A program made the translations under genes and the position numbers. The notes beneath the pieces are model-generated. The model ran no database searches. It saw only the letters and a program-made list of their open reading frames with translations, and was not told the DNA's origin. Below are positions 5,884 through 14,031 of a DNA stretch of 64,000 nt, one piece after another. Numbering within the stretch: the stretch's first letter is position 1; every line of letters starts with the position of its first letter. The DNA is taken from assembly GCF_001514125.1 (NCBI RefSeq), contig NZ_KQ948553.1, positions 323,501 to 387,500 of the forward strand. Direction: 5' to 3'. The stretch is from Streptomyces longwoodensis. Lineage in GTDB: Bacteria > Actinomycetota > Actinomycetes > Streptomycetales > Streptomycetaceae.

Positions 5884-8250
5884 CTACTTGAGGTAGACCA
5901 AGCCGTCCGTGGTGATCGTCGGGCGGCCGGCCGTCGCCACCACCACGATCTTGACCGTGTGCTTCGCGGTCGTCGGCCAGGTCTTCGTCCAGATGGCCTG
6001 GCGGTAGAGCGTGGTGGCCGACTTCAGGTCGACCGTGGAGACCTTCACGCCGTCCACGTAGACGTACGCCTGGCCCGAGGTCGTGGCGCGGGAGACCACC
6101 CAGGAGGCCGAGCGGCCCGTGAAGGTCCAGGTCAGGGCGGCGTTCTTGGCGGAGCTGGAGTACGACTTGCCGCCCAGGTAGCTCGTGGAGGAGCGCGTCG
6201 TCCACGTGCCCGTCCTCACCGCCGACGTCTCCTGGAGGACCACCGGGGTGTAGGAGGGCGAGGAGGTGGCGTAGTTGCCGGCGTAGTCGTAGGCGCGCAT
6301 CGACCAGACCGACGCCGTACCGGGCTTGGCCGTGCTGCCGGCGCTGGTGACCGTCGGGCCGAAGGTGGCCGTCGTCGGGGTCAGCAGCTTCACCGAGTGG
6401 AGCGCGGCGTTGTCGGCGGCCTTCCAGGACAGGGTGACCGGGACGGACGTCGTGCTGACCGTGCCGGTGCGCAGCGCGAGCGTCGGCGGGGTGGGGAAGG
6501 TGGGTGCGGTGGTCTCCGCGACCACCTTCAGCGCCGCCGTCGTCGTCGCCCGGCCCGACACGTGCACGGCGCGTACGGCCACGGAGTGCGTGCCGAGCGG
6601 CAGGGTGGCCGAGGCGGACGTGGCCGTACCGGCCGCCGTCGCCGTGACCCTGCCGTCGACCAGCAGCTCGAAGCGGGAGATCAGCGTGCCCGGCGTGGTC
6701 GTCGTCCAGCCGACCTTGACGGCGCCCTTGGTGTAGTACGTCGTCCCGGACAGGGTCGCGCTGCCGACCGAGGTGACCTTCAGGCCCTGCGCCGGGCCCG
6801 CCGCCCAACTGCGGATCTTCGGCAGCTGGTTGTAGAGGAGGTCGCCGGGACACAGGGTGTTGAAGCCGTCGCGGTGGCCGGAGATCCGCTGGAACGTGTA
6901 CTTCGTGCCGGTGGTGAAGCTGGTCCCGGCGAGGTTCTTCTGCGTCGCGCCGGCGACGAGCTGGGTCGTGCCGGCCGGGTCGGCGCCGTACTGGCCGAGC
7001 TTCCAGGCCGCGAGGCGGGCGATGGAGGTGAGCGCGGCGTCGGTCGCGGAGGTCTGGGTGTAGTCGCCGATGACGGCGACGGCGGCCGCCTCACGGTTCC
7101 AGCCGTAGGTGTGGGCGCCAAGGACCGGCAGGTCGACGCCGCCCTTGCGGCCCTCGAAGAGGGTGCCGCACTTGTCGACGAGGAAGTTGTAGCCGAGGTC
7201 CTTCCAGCCGCTGACCTGCACGTGGTACGCGTAGATGCTGCGCACGATCGCCGGGGACTGGTCGCAGGTGTAGTCGTTGGTGCCGTCCGTGTGGTGGACG
7301 AACAGGGCCTTGACGTCGGTGTTGTACTCCGGTGCCTCGGGGCTGATCGACTCGTCGGCGCCCCAGTCCGCGCGCGGGACGATCTGCGGCCTCGGGGCGG
7401 TGGACGGCGGTGCGGTGGGGACCGTGGCGGTCGGGGTGGGGGTGGTGGTCGCGGGCGGGGGCGTGGTGGCGGAGGAGCTGGTGCTCCCCTCCGGTGAGGT
7501 GTCCGCCGGGCTCGGGGACGTCGTGGCCGTCGCCTGGTTGTCCGTCGGGGAGGGGGACGTGGTGGCGTCGGGGTCGGTGGACGCGTCCGCGGAGGGGTCC
7601 GGGGTCGTCGAGGTCGACGGGTCGGTGCCGTCGAGGGCGAAGGCGGCGGGCTCGGTGCCGTCGCCGTTGCCCTTGCCGTTGCCGTCCGGCTCGGTCTCGG
7701 CGTCGGTCACCACACCCGGGTCGACCAGGTTGACCTCGATACCCCTGGGGAGGGGGGTGGTGGTGCCGTTCTTGCGCACCACCTGCACCTGGACGCCGTC
7801 GGACGGACCGACCCAGACCGGCTCGGACGCGCCGCGCACCCTCGGGCCCGGCTTGTCCAGCGGGTCCACGTCCAGGTCGAGGTCGTGCCAGGCGGTCCAG
7901 TCGCCGGTCTCCACGCTGCGGGTGCGGACCTGTGCGGTGCCGTGCAGGCGCTTGCCCGCGCCGGCCCAGGTGACGCCGAGCAGGGAAAACTGCCGGGTGT
8001 CCGTGCGGCTCAGCTCGCGGCGGTCGCCGCCGGTGCCCTGGAGGGCCAGGTCGTACACCTTCACGGGCCGCTTCGGCCGCGCGCCGTCGCCCCCACCGGG
8101 GCCGTCGCCGGAGGGGCTGGCGACGGCGTACGTCACCACTCCCCCGCCGCCCAGCACCACCGCCCCCAGCGTCAGCCAGGCCCGCCTCTTCAGGCTCAGC
8201 GGTCTGTACGCGTGCGTTCCACGACGACCCACGTCGTTCCCCCCAGTCAT
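5884..8250 (-). CDS. Secreted peptidoglycan recognition protein / N-acetylmuramoyl-L-alanine amidase
   Basis: A 788-residue exported cell-wall hydrolase. The N-terminus has a basic stretch and hydrophobic segment (about residues 20-45), consistent with a signal peptide or anchor. A beta-rich region is followed by a long Thr/Ser/Pro linker (roughly residues 210-300), then the amidase_2/PGRP catalytic domain: R-A-D-W-G-A, F-V-H-H-T (first zinc His), I-S-G-H-R-D (second zinc His) and T-L-C-P-G-D (zinc Cys). The C-terminal 300 residues look like immunoglobulin or fibronectin-type modules that may bind wall polymers. The enzyme should cleave the bond between muramic acid and L-alanine. The ATG at 8250 is preferred over longer in-frame starts because the signal segment follows directly. 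A Crp-like site lies about 110 bases upstream. Confidence 0.9.
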   Translation of the reverse strand: MTGGNDVGRRGTHAYRPLSLKRRAWLTLGAVVLGGGGVVTYAVASPSGDGPGGGDGARPKRPVKVYDLALQGTGGDRRELSRTDTRQFSLLGVTWAGAGKRLHGTAQVRTRSVETGDWTAWHDLDLDVDPLDKPGPRVRGASEPVWVGPSDGVQVQVVRKNGTTTPLPRGIEVNLVDPGVVTDAETEPDGNGKGNGDGTEPAAFALDGTDPSTSTTPDPSADASTDPDATTSPSPTDNQATATTSPSPADTSPEGSTSSSATTPPPATTTPTPTATVPTAPPSTAPRPQIVPRADWGADESISPEAPEYNTDVKALFVHHTDGTNDYTCDQSPAIVRSIYAYHVQVSGWKDLGYNFLVDKCGTLFEGRKGGVDLPVLGAHTYGWNREAAAVAVIGDYTQTSATDAALTSIARLAAWKLGQYGADPAGTTQLVAGATQKNLAGTSFTTGTKYTFQRISGHRDGFNTLCPGDLLYNQLPKIRSWAAGPAQGLKVTSVGSATLSGTTYYTKGAVKVGWTTTTPGTLISRFELLVDGRVTATAAGTATSASATLPLGTHSVAVRAVHVSGRATTTAALKVVAETTAPTFPTPPTLALRTGTVSTTSVPVTLSWKAADNAALHSVKLLTPTTATFGPTVTSAGSTAKPGTASVWSMRAYDYAGNYATSSPSYTPVVLQETSAVRTGTWTTRSSTSYLGGKSYSSSAKNAALTWTFTGRSASWVVSRATTSGQAYVYVDGVKVSTVDLKSATTLYRQAIWTKTWPTTAKHTVKIVVVATAGRPTITTDGLVYLK

Positions 8251-8591
8251 GGCCGAGACGGCCACAGCGAATGGCAGCAAGGGGCACACCCGACAGATAG
8301 ATGGCCCATACATCGCAGCGGGCGGGCAGCAGGGAATGTCACTGGCGATGATCAAAAGTGACGTGGATCACTTGCTGCGTGCGGGCGCCCCGTACCGCTC
8401 TTCCGACGGTCGCTTCCTCGCCCACGGCACTCAGGACGGTTCACAGGGCCAGGGATCGTTTCTGCACGTCAGCGGGCACATGAGGTGATCACCTGTGGTG
8501 ATGAAAGGCGCCCGGAGGGGACAACCGGGGTCGGCCGGAGGCGGTTCTCCCGGTACTCGTACTCAGCCCGGGAACACCGGAGGGGATCCCC
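8251..8591. other. Divergent intergenic region with two palindromes
   Basis: This 341-base gap between the amidase gene and the secreted-protein gene holds no convincing coding sequence. It carries a GTGA-N6-TCAC inverted repeat (8356-8373) and a perfect 12-bp palindrome AGGTGATCACCT (8483-8494), followed by a further GGTGAT half-site. Promoters for both genes must lie here. Confidence 0.6.
8356..8373. promoter_or_regulatory. Putative Crp-family binding site upstream of amidase gene
   Basis: The arms AAGTGA and TCACTT are separated by CGTGGA, giving the classic GTGA-N6-TCAC Crp core. In S. coelicolor, Crp is known to regulate development and wall-hydrolase genes such as rpfA, so a site in front of a large amidase gene is plausible. 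Binding is inferred only from the motif. Confidence 0.45.
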
Positions 8592-9056
8592 TTGGTCAGG
8601 CCTCGCCTCGCACGACTCGTCACCTCATTCGTCGCCACGGGGGCCCTCGTGTTCTCCGCAGCGACGGCCGCCCACGCCACCGCGATCGGATCGACTCCCG
8701 TGCGCACCTTCGAGTACAGCGTGGGTGGCATGACGATGAAGGTGCCCACCGGGTGCATGTTCACCCACGCCATCCGGGGCTCGGGCAAACGGATCACGTA
8801 CCAGAACGCCGGCGTGGACTGTGCCTTCGTCGCGGCCCTCAGTTCCGGCTTCTGCAACTGGCGCATCGACTTCACCTATGCCGACACGAACAACCGGACA
8901 TACCGCACCTCACGTGGCAGGACGCACAGCGAGTGCAAGATCGACCCGATGCGGAACAACTCCCCGCAGCGACTCCCTCGTTACGGCAAGGCGTGTGCGC
9001 ACCTCGTCGTGAACGGGGTGCGACGGGTCAGTCAGTGTCATCACATCACGAAGTGA
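8592..9056 (+). CDS. Small secreted protein with six cysteines, TTG start
   Basis: A 154-residue exported protein of unrecognised family. Residues 1-30 form a Sec signal peptide: basic start, hydrophobic L-V-T-S-F-V-A-T-G-A-L-V-F core and an A-T-A-A-H-A cleavage region. The mature part of about 125 residues contains exactly six cysteines, suggesting three disulfide bonds, and is basic with many Arg. The start is TTG; a GGAGGGG ribosome binding site ends six bases before it and no ATG or GTG lies between that site and the signal peptide. The small membrane protein gene follows after seven bases. Function unknown. Confidence 0.75.
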   Translation: MVRPRLARLVTSFVATGALVFSAATAAHATAIGSTPVRTFEYSVGGMTMKVPTGCMFTHAIRGSGKRITYQNAGVDCAFVAALSSGFCNWRIDFTYADTNNRTYRTSRGRTHSECKIDPMRNNSPQRLPRYGKACAHLVVNGVRRVSQCHHITK

Positions 9057-9063
9057 GCCGTTC

Positions 9064-9279
9064 ATGATCGAGCAGCAGGAGCAGGAGCATTCCCAGCGGG
9101 TGGAGGAGCGGCGCCGGCGGTGGGGGGCTGTGGGGCTCGTCGGGGGGTTCGTCGTCGGCATTCTCTTCTTCGGGTTCTTTCCCGGGTTGCCCCATGTCAT
9201 CGACTGGGGGGCCATTCTCGTGTCGCTGGGGGTGGGGGTGCTCGTTCGGTGGGGGGTGCGGTGGTGGGTCGGGCGGTGA
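9064..9279 (+). CDS. Mini membrane protein
   Basis: A 71-residue protein with a charged, glutamine- and arginine-rich cytoplasmic N-terminus (residues 1-20) and two hydrophobic segments (about 22-40 and 46-66) separated by a P-G-L-P-H turn. I know no family for it. It starts seven bases after the stop of the secreted six-cysteine protein, which suggests co-transcription and a possible functional link. It ends six bases from the stop of the convergent MFS gene. Confidence 0.65.
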   Translation: MIEQQEQEHSQRVEERRRRWGAVGLVGGFVVGILFFGFFPGLPHVIDWGAILVSLGVGVLVRWGVRWWVGR

Positions 9280-9285
9280 GGGGGG

Positions 9286-10518
9286 TCAGGGGCGGCGGGG
9301 CAGGGTCAGGGCTGCTGTTACAGCCAGGGACGTGAGGGACAGGAGGGTCATTGCTGTGGGTGGGGACGTGAGTTGGGCTGTTGCTCCTGCTGCCGTGGCG
9401 CTGAGGCCCTGGCAGGTGAGCATGCCTGCTGAGTGCAGGCCCAGGGCGTGGCCGCCGAGTTCGGGTGGGGTGAGGCTCATCAGGCGTTCCTGCTGGACCA
9501 GGCTCGCGCCGAAGCCGACCGAGGCGAGCGCCGCGCAGAGGGCGGCCACGGGCAGGGGCGGGTGCAGGGCGAAGAGGGTGTACGGGGTCGCGAGGAGCAG
9601 GAGGAGAGGGGTGGCCAGGCGGCGGCGGGTGGTGGGGGGCAGGAGGCGGCCCACGGTGAGGTCGCCGGCCAGCATGCCGAGGGCCGCGCAGGCGAACAGC
9701 GTGCCCGCGGCGCCGGGTTCGTACGACACGAAGAGGGATTCGCAGCCGACGACCAGGCCGTTGGGCAGCCACAGGCCGAGGTAGGTGAGGCGGCGCGGGC
9801 GGGACGACCACAGGACGCGGTTGGTGCGCCAGGTCTCCGCCGGGGTCGGGCGGCCCCGGGTGCGTGCCGGGCGCGGGGTGAGGCCCAGGCGGGTCACCGC
9901 GGCGGCGACGGCGTGCAGGGCCGCGCCGAGGAGCAGGGTCGGGCGGGGGGCGAGGGTGGTGAGGAGGGCGCCGCCGGTGGCGTACCCGGCGACCTGGGTG
10001 AGGCCGGACATCATGTTGAAGACCGAACGGGCGGGGAGGTAAGCGTCGTTGGGAGTGAGCTCGTGCAGCAGGCCCCAGCGGACGCCGCCGCCCAGCGCCG
10101 CGACGAGGCCCTGGACCAGGACGACGAGGAAGAGGGACCATAGAGGGAGGCCCGGGGCCGCGAGGAACGCCGTGCCGAGGGCGAAGGTCGCCGAGATGCC
10201 GGTCAGCGTGGCCCGCGGCGACAGGCGGTCGGCGCCGGACAGGAGGACCGTGGCGCCGAGCACCTGGGCGAGGGACGGGCCGAACATGCTCAGCGCCGAC
10301 AGCAGCGGGGAGTCGGTGGCCTCGTAGACGAGCGTGCCGAGGGCCAGGCCGGTGAGGGTCTGGGCGGCGGTGTGGGCCGCGGAGGAGAGGAAGAGCGGGG
10401 TGAACTCCGGGGTGCGGAAGAGGTCGGTGTAGCGGGGGCGGTGGGTGGGGTCGGGGCCCGGGGAGTCTGCGGGGTTCGGGGTGCGGGGAGCGCCGGGGGT
10501 GGATTTCTGCGTGGACAT
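9286..10518 (-). CDS. MFS transporter
   Basis: A 410-residue major facilitator protein with about twelve hydrophobic segments and a Pro-rich cytoplasmic N-terminal 30 residues. The P-L-F-L-S-S start of helix 1 and the R-L-S-P-R loop 2-3 region are typical of small drug or metabolite exporters of the DHA type. It is divergently transcribed from an ArsR-like regulator with an 85-base shared promoter region that contains an inverted repeat, a common arrangement for a regulator-controlled exporter. The substrate is unknown. Confidence 0.85.
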   Translation of the reverse strand: MSTQKSTPGAPRTPNPADSPGPDPTHRPRYTDLFRTPEFTPLFLSSAAHTAAQTLTGLALGTLVYEATDSPLLSALSMFGPSLAQVLGATVLLSGADRLSPRATLTGISATFALGTAFLAAPGLPLWSLFLVVLVQGLVAALGGGVRWGLLHELTPNDAYLPARSVFNMMSGLTQVAGYATGGALLTTLAPRPTLLLGAALHAVAAAVTRLGLTPRPARTRGRPTPAETWRTNRVLWSSRPRRLTYLGLWLPNGLVVGCESLFVSYEPGAAGTLFACAALGMLAGDLTVGRLLPPTTRRRLATPLLLLLATPYTLFALHPPLPVAALCAALASVGFGASLVQQERLMSLTPPELGGHALGLHSAGMLTCQGLSATAAGATAQLTSPPTAMTLLSLTSLAVTAALTLPRRP

Positions 10519-10557
10519 GGTCGGAGTGTGGGAGCGGGGTGTGCGGGGTCGTTAACG

Positions 10558-10575
10558 TTTCGCGTGGGGGCGAAA
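10558..10575. promoter_or_regulatory. Inverted repeat between MFS and ArsR-type genes
   Basis: The arms TTTCGC and GCGAAA are perfect and separated by GTGGGG. The site lies 40 bases from the MFS start and 29 bases before the regulator start, where an autoregulating repressor would bind both promoters. No other strong dyad is seen in the gap. Confidence 0.45.
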
Positions 10576-10603
10576 GGTCGGGGCTCGGGCGGAGGGGGCT
10601 CTC

Positions 10604-11602
10604 GTGGGGTGGTGGCAGGTCGACGCGGACACCGTGGCGCGCAGCCGGTTCGTGGTGTCGTCGTACGCGGAGGTCTTCGCGAGCCTGAAGCTGCTGCACT
10701 CCGGGGCGGGGGCGCATCCCGGGGAGGTGGGGTGGCTGCGTGCGCACCGGCCGGACTACCGGGCGCTGCTCGCGGCGGACCCGGTGGCCCGGGAGCTGGT
10801 GCGGGTGGGGCTCGGGCGGGAGTGGATCGCGGACTTCCTGACGCCCACGCCCCGGGACGGGGAGGGGTGGGAGGAGGCGCTGGTACGGGTGCGGGGGGTG
10901 TCCGGGGAGGCGGCCCGGGCCCATCTGCGGACGGCTGCGGGGGGCGGGGAGCTGCCGGGGCTCCTCGCGCGTGACGATCTCGGCGAGCGGGCCGCGCGGG
11001 TGCTGGAGTGGGTGTGGGAGGAGACCGTACGGCCGTACTGGGGGCGGCGCCGGCGGGTGCTGGAGGCCGACGTGGCCGCGCGGACGGCGCAGGTGAGCGA
11101 GGGCGGGTGGGCGGCGGTGCTGGATTCGCTGCGGCCGGGGACGCGGTGGCTGGGGGAAAGTCGCTTCCAGGTGAACCTGCACGAGTACCCGCCTCGGGAC
11201 GTCTCCGGGGCCGAGCTGGTGTTCGTGCCGGTGACCCCCCGGGCGGGGTGGGTGTCCTGGGAGGAGCGGGAGCGGTCGGGCGGGGGTGAGCGGGGGCGGT
11301 TCGCCGTGGTGTATCCGTGCGTCGGGGTGCTGGCCGGGGTGGAGCAGGGCGGGGCCGGGGCCGCCGGGGCCGCGCTGGAGGCGCTGATGGGGGCGGGGCG
11401 GGCCCGGGTGCTGGTGCTGCTCGGGGTTCCGCTGACGACGACGCAGCTGGTGGCGGTGACCGGGATGGCGCTCGGGTCGGTGGGGCGGCACCTGCGGGTG
11501 CTGCTGGACGCGGGGCTGGTGGAGCGGCGGCGGGTGGGGCGGGCGGTGCGGTATTCGCGGACGGGGGTGGGGGATGCGGTGGTGGGGGCGGGGGGTAGGT
11601 GA
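10604..11602 (+). CDS. ArsR-type winged-helix transcriptional regulator
   Basis: A 332-residue regulator. The N-terminal 230 residues begin with the W-W-Q-V-D-A-D-T-V-A-R-S-R-F-V-V pattern seen in a Streptomyces group of ArsR-like regulators. The C-terminal winged helix (about residues 270-322) includes L-T-T-T-Q-L-V-A-V-T-G-M-A-L-G-S-V-G-R-H and a wing ending A-V-R-Y-S-R-T. No metal-binding cysteine box is visible, so it probably senses an organic ligand or a state rather than a metal. The GTG start has GGAGG upstream. It most likely controls the divergent MFS gene. Confidence 0.8.
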   Translation: MGWWQVDADTVARSRFVVSSYAEVFASLKLLHSGAGAHPGEVGWLRAHRPDYRALLAADPVARELVRVGLGREWIADFLTPTPRDGEGWEEALVRVRGVSGEAARAHLRTAAGGGELPGLLARDDLGERAARVLEWVWEETVRPYWGRRRRVLEADVAARTAQVSEGGWAAVLDSLRPGTRWLGESRFQVNLHEYPPRDVSGAELVFVPVTPRAGWVSWEERERSGGGERGRFAVVYPCVGVLAGVEQGGAGAAGAALEALMGAGRARVLVLLGVPLTTTQLVAVTGMALGSVGRHLRVLLDAGLVERRRVGRAVRYSRTGVGDAVVGAGGR

Positions 11603-11864
11603 ACCGCCGCCCTGGTTGCCCGGGGGTGGGTGCGGGGTGGGCGGCGTTGGGGTTGCCCGGGGGTGGGTCGCGCGGCCCGGCGCTGACGAGGTGCCGCCGC
11701 GCCCACCCGTGCCGCCCTGCGGCACGACTGCCCGCGGTGTGCGGGAGGGGCAGCAGCGCAGCCGCCAGGACGCGCGTGCCGCCGGTGCGGGCCGCGCGCG
11801 TGGACGGCGGCCGGGGTCGGGGCGGGGGCGGCCGGTGGTCGGGGCCTCGGGCTAGCATCCGCGC

Positions 11865-12368
11865 ATGACTACTGATGCTTCCTCCTCGCCCCTCGACGTG
11901 CGGATCGGTGCCCTGAAGGGCGGGGACGCCGAGCTGTCGCAGTACGACGGGAAGGTCGTCCTCGTCGTGAACGTCGCGTCCAAGTGCGGGCTCACCCCGC
12001 AGTACACGGCGCTGGAGCGGATCCACGAGCAGTACGCGGACCGTGGCTTCACCGTGCTCGGGGTGCCGTGCAACCAGTTCCTCGGGCAGGAGCCCGGCTC
12101 CGCGGAGGAGATCGCCGAGTTCTGCTCGGCCACGTACGGCGTGACCTTCCCGCTGACCGAGAAGGTCGACGTCAACGGCGAGGACCGGCACCCGCTCTAC
12201 GCCCGCCTCGTCGACGTCGCCGACGCCGAGGGGCACACCGGTGACATCCGCTGGAACTTCGAGAAGTTCCTCATCGGCCGGGACGGCCGGGTCGTCGCGC
12301 GCTTCTCCCCGCAGACCGAGCCCGACGCCCCCGAGGTCCTCGCCGCCATCGAGGCGCAGCTCGGCTGA
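11865..12368 (+). CDS. Glutathione peroxidase-family thiol peroxidase
   Basis: A 167-residue cytoplasmic peroxidase of the GPx family. The peroxidatic cysteine is Cys41 in N-V-A-S-K-C-G-L-T, followed by the P-C-N-Q-F-L-G-Q-E and W-N-F-E-K-F catalytic motifs. It is a cysteine enzyme, not a selenoprotein. Because Streptomyces lacks glutathione, the reductant is more likely thioredoxin or a mycothiol-linked system (family knowledge, not sequence evidence). It is monocistronic and ends at a strong hairpin shared with the convergent DUF397 gene. The 260 bases before it hold a duplicated GGTTGCCCGGGGGTGGGT block and nothing that looks like a gene. Confidence 0.92.
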   Translation: MTTDASSSPLDVRIGALKGGDAELSQYDGKVVLVVNVASKCGLTPQYTALERIHEQYADRGFTVLGVPCNQFLGQEPGSAEEIAEFCSATYGVTFPLTEKVDVNGEDRHPLYARLVDVADAEGHTGDIRWNFEKFLIGRDGRVVARFSPQTEPDAPEVLAAIEAQLG

Positions 12369-12388
12369 ACCGGGTCCGGACACAAGCC

Positions 12389-12429
12389 GAGCCCTCTCGG
12401 CAAGGACGGCGAACTGGTCGAGAGGGCTC
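12389..12429. terminator. Bidirectional terminator hairpin
   Basis: The 11-base arms GAGCCCTCTCG and CGAGAGGGCTC pair perfectly around a 19-base loop. The hairpin sits between the convergent glutathione peroxidase and DUF397 genes and can serve both. Confidence 0.75.
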
Positions 12430-12467
12430 CGGTGGTGCTTGTGCAGTTGTGCGGGCAGGGGTGCCTG

Positions 12468-12659
12468 CTACGCCTTGACCGAGGCCACGAACTTGTTCCA
12501 CGCGGCGGCCGGGAAGCCGAGGGTGGGGCCCTCGGTGACCTTGGAGTCACGGACGGCCATGGCCCCGACGACCGGCGACTTGATCTCGACGCAGGCGCCG
12601 TTGCCGGTGGAGTACGAGGACTTGGTCCACGTGTCCGTGCTGCCCTGACGAATTGCCAT
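12468..12659 (-). CDS. DUF397 domain protein
   Basis: A 63-residue DUF397 protein with the family hallmarks W-T-K-S-S-Y-S, N-G-A-C-V-E and V-A-V/M-A-V-R-D-S-K followed by F-P-A-A-A-W-x-x-F. DUF397 proteins are small partners, probably antagonists, of XRE-DUF5753 regulators such as WhiJ. That matches the regulator gene just upstream on the same strand. The ATG at 12659 has a GGAG site eight bases upstream. The gap of 200 bases to the regulator suggests its own promoter. Confidence 0.9.
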   Translation of the reverse strand: MAIRQGSTDTWTKSSYSTGNGACVEIKSPVVGAMAVRDSKVTEGPTLGFPAAAWNKFVASVKA

Positions 12660-12860
12660 TTCTGCTCCGTATTGCCTGTGAGGGGAGTTGCTCGGATCGC
12701 GCCAACCCTGTTGCTTCGGTGGCGTGATCGACGCTACTCGCCCGCTCTCCCGGACGGAGCAGTGATTCACTCGACTGGATGGCATATTCCAGTGGAGCCT
12801 TCCGCCGCGGACTAGGGAGGGTGTACGGTTCGCCGCCCCATGTGATCCGCGCGGTACGGC

Positions 12861-13718
12861 CTAGCGCGCGTACTGCTTCGCCGCGTCCGCGATGAACTGC
12901 CGGGACTGCTCCACGTTCAGCGCCTGGGCCCGCAGGTGCTCGTACATCACGCTGTACTTCTGCACGTCGTTCGGCTTCTCCAGGTACAGGTCGCTGGTGA
13001 CGCCCTCGATGTAGACGACGCTGGAGTCGGCCGCGTCCGGGAACTCCAGGATCGCGTACTGGCCGTTGAGGCCCGGGTGGGCGCCCATCTCGAACGGGAT
13101 CACCTGCACGGTGACGTGCGGCAGTTGCGACTGCTCGACCAGGAACTCCAGCTGCTCGCGCATCAGTTCCTTGTTGCCGACCACCCGGCGCAGCGCCGCC
13201 TCGTCGAGGACCGTCCACAGGCGCAGCGGGTTGTCGGGGCTGGAGATGCGTTCCTGCCGGCGCATGCGCACCTGGACCCGCTTCTCCACCTCGGCCTGCG
13301 CGGTCTCCGGCAGGGCGCCCGCGATGAGCGCCTCCGCGTACTGCCGGGTCTGCAGGAGGCCGGGGACGACCTGGGGGTCGTAGACCCGCAGGCTCGCCGC
13401 GTCGGTCTCCAGGCCGATGTAGACGCTGTAGGGGACGTCGCCGAAGGCGTGCCACCAGCCCTGCTGGCGCGAGTCCTTGGCCATCTGCATCAGCGAGTCG
13501 ACGATGCGCTGGTCCTCGACCTCGTACACCCCGCACAGGTCACGCACGTCGCGCTGGCTGATGCTGCGCCGGCCGTTCTCCAGGCGGCTGATCTTCGACT
13601 GCGACACCAGGAGGCGCTCGGCGACCTCCTCGGCCGTCATGCCCTTGAGTTCGCGGAGCCGGCGCAGCTCCTGGCCCAACCGGCGCCGCCGGACGGTGGG
13701 GTTGACACTGGACGCCAC
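12861..13718 (-). CDS. WhiJ-like XRE regulator with DUF5753 domain
   Basis: A 285-residue regulator. The helix-turn-helix (about residues 10-70) contains M-T-A-E-E-V-A-E-R-L-L-V-S-Q-S-K-I-S-R-L-E-N-G. The DUF5753 domain follows with V-P-G-L-L-Q-T-R-Q-Y-A and Q-V-I-P-F-E-x-G-A-H-P-G. Such proteins act with DUF397 partners in Streptomyces development and antibiotic control. The GTG at 13718, with GGAGG ten bases upstream, matches the usual family N-terminus; an in-frame start 12 codons earlier is less likely. Confidence 0.88.
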   Translation of the reverse strand: MASSVNPTVRRRRLGQELRRLRELKGMTAEEVAERLLVSQSKISRLENGRRSISQRDVRDLCGVYEVEDQRIVDSLMQMAKDSRQQGWWHAFGDVPYSVYIGLETDAASLRVYDPQVVPGLLQTRQYAEALIAGALPETAQAEVEKRVQVRMRRQERISSPDNPLRLWTVLDEAALRRVVGNKELMREQLEFLVEQSQLPHVTVQVIPFEMGAHPGLNGQYAILEFPDAADSSVVYIEGVTSDLYLEKPNDVQKYSVMYEHLRAQALNVEQSRQFIADAAKQYAR

Positions 13719-14031
13719 GGGACGTGCACCTCCGCTGTGTACCTGACGTGACACTTTGCGTATCTGCTGTTGAGCAGACTGCCACCAAGGTCCTCACCAG
13801 CGCTGGAAAATGGTGGATATGCGGTCGGTACGCGCCAGTTCGGGTGGAGAAACCCTTCTTCCCCCACCCCGCGGCTGCCCGGACATGCCTCCGCGCGGGA
13901 CGCCGTTGCCGTTCGCGGTGCGAACGGTTCCGACGCCCCGCGCGGACGCGGCGGCTCCCGAACGGGTCCTCAGGTGTCGTGACGGCGGCTGCGACCACGG
14001 CTGCGACCGTGACGGCAGCCGCGGCTGCGGC

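Noticed and set aside
11613..11672. Duplicated GGTTGCCCGGGGGTGGGT block as a possible operator
   Set aside because: It lies in a G-rich gap with no symmetry and no clear promoter nearby; probably simple-sequence duplication.
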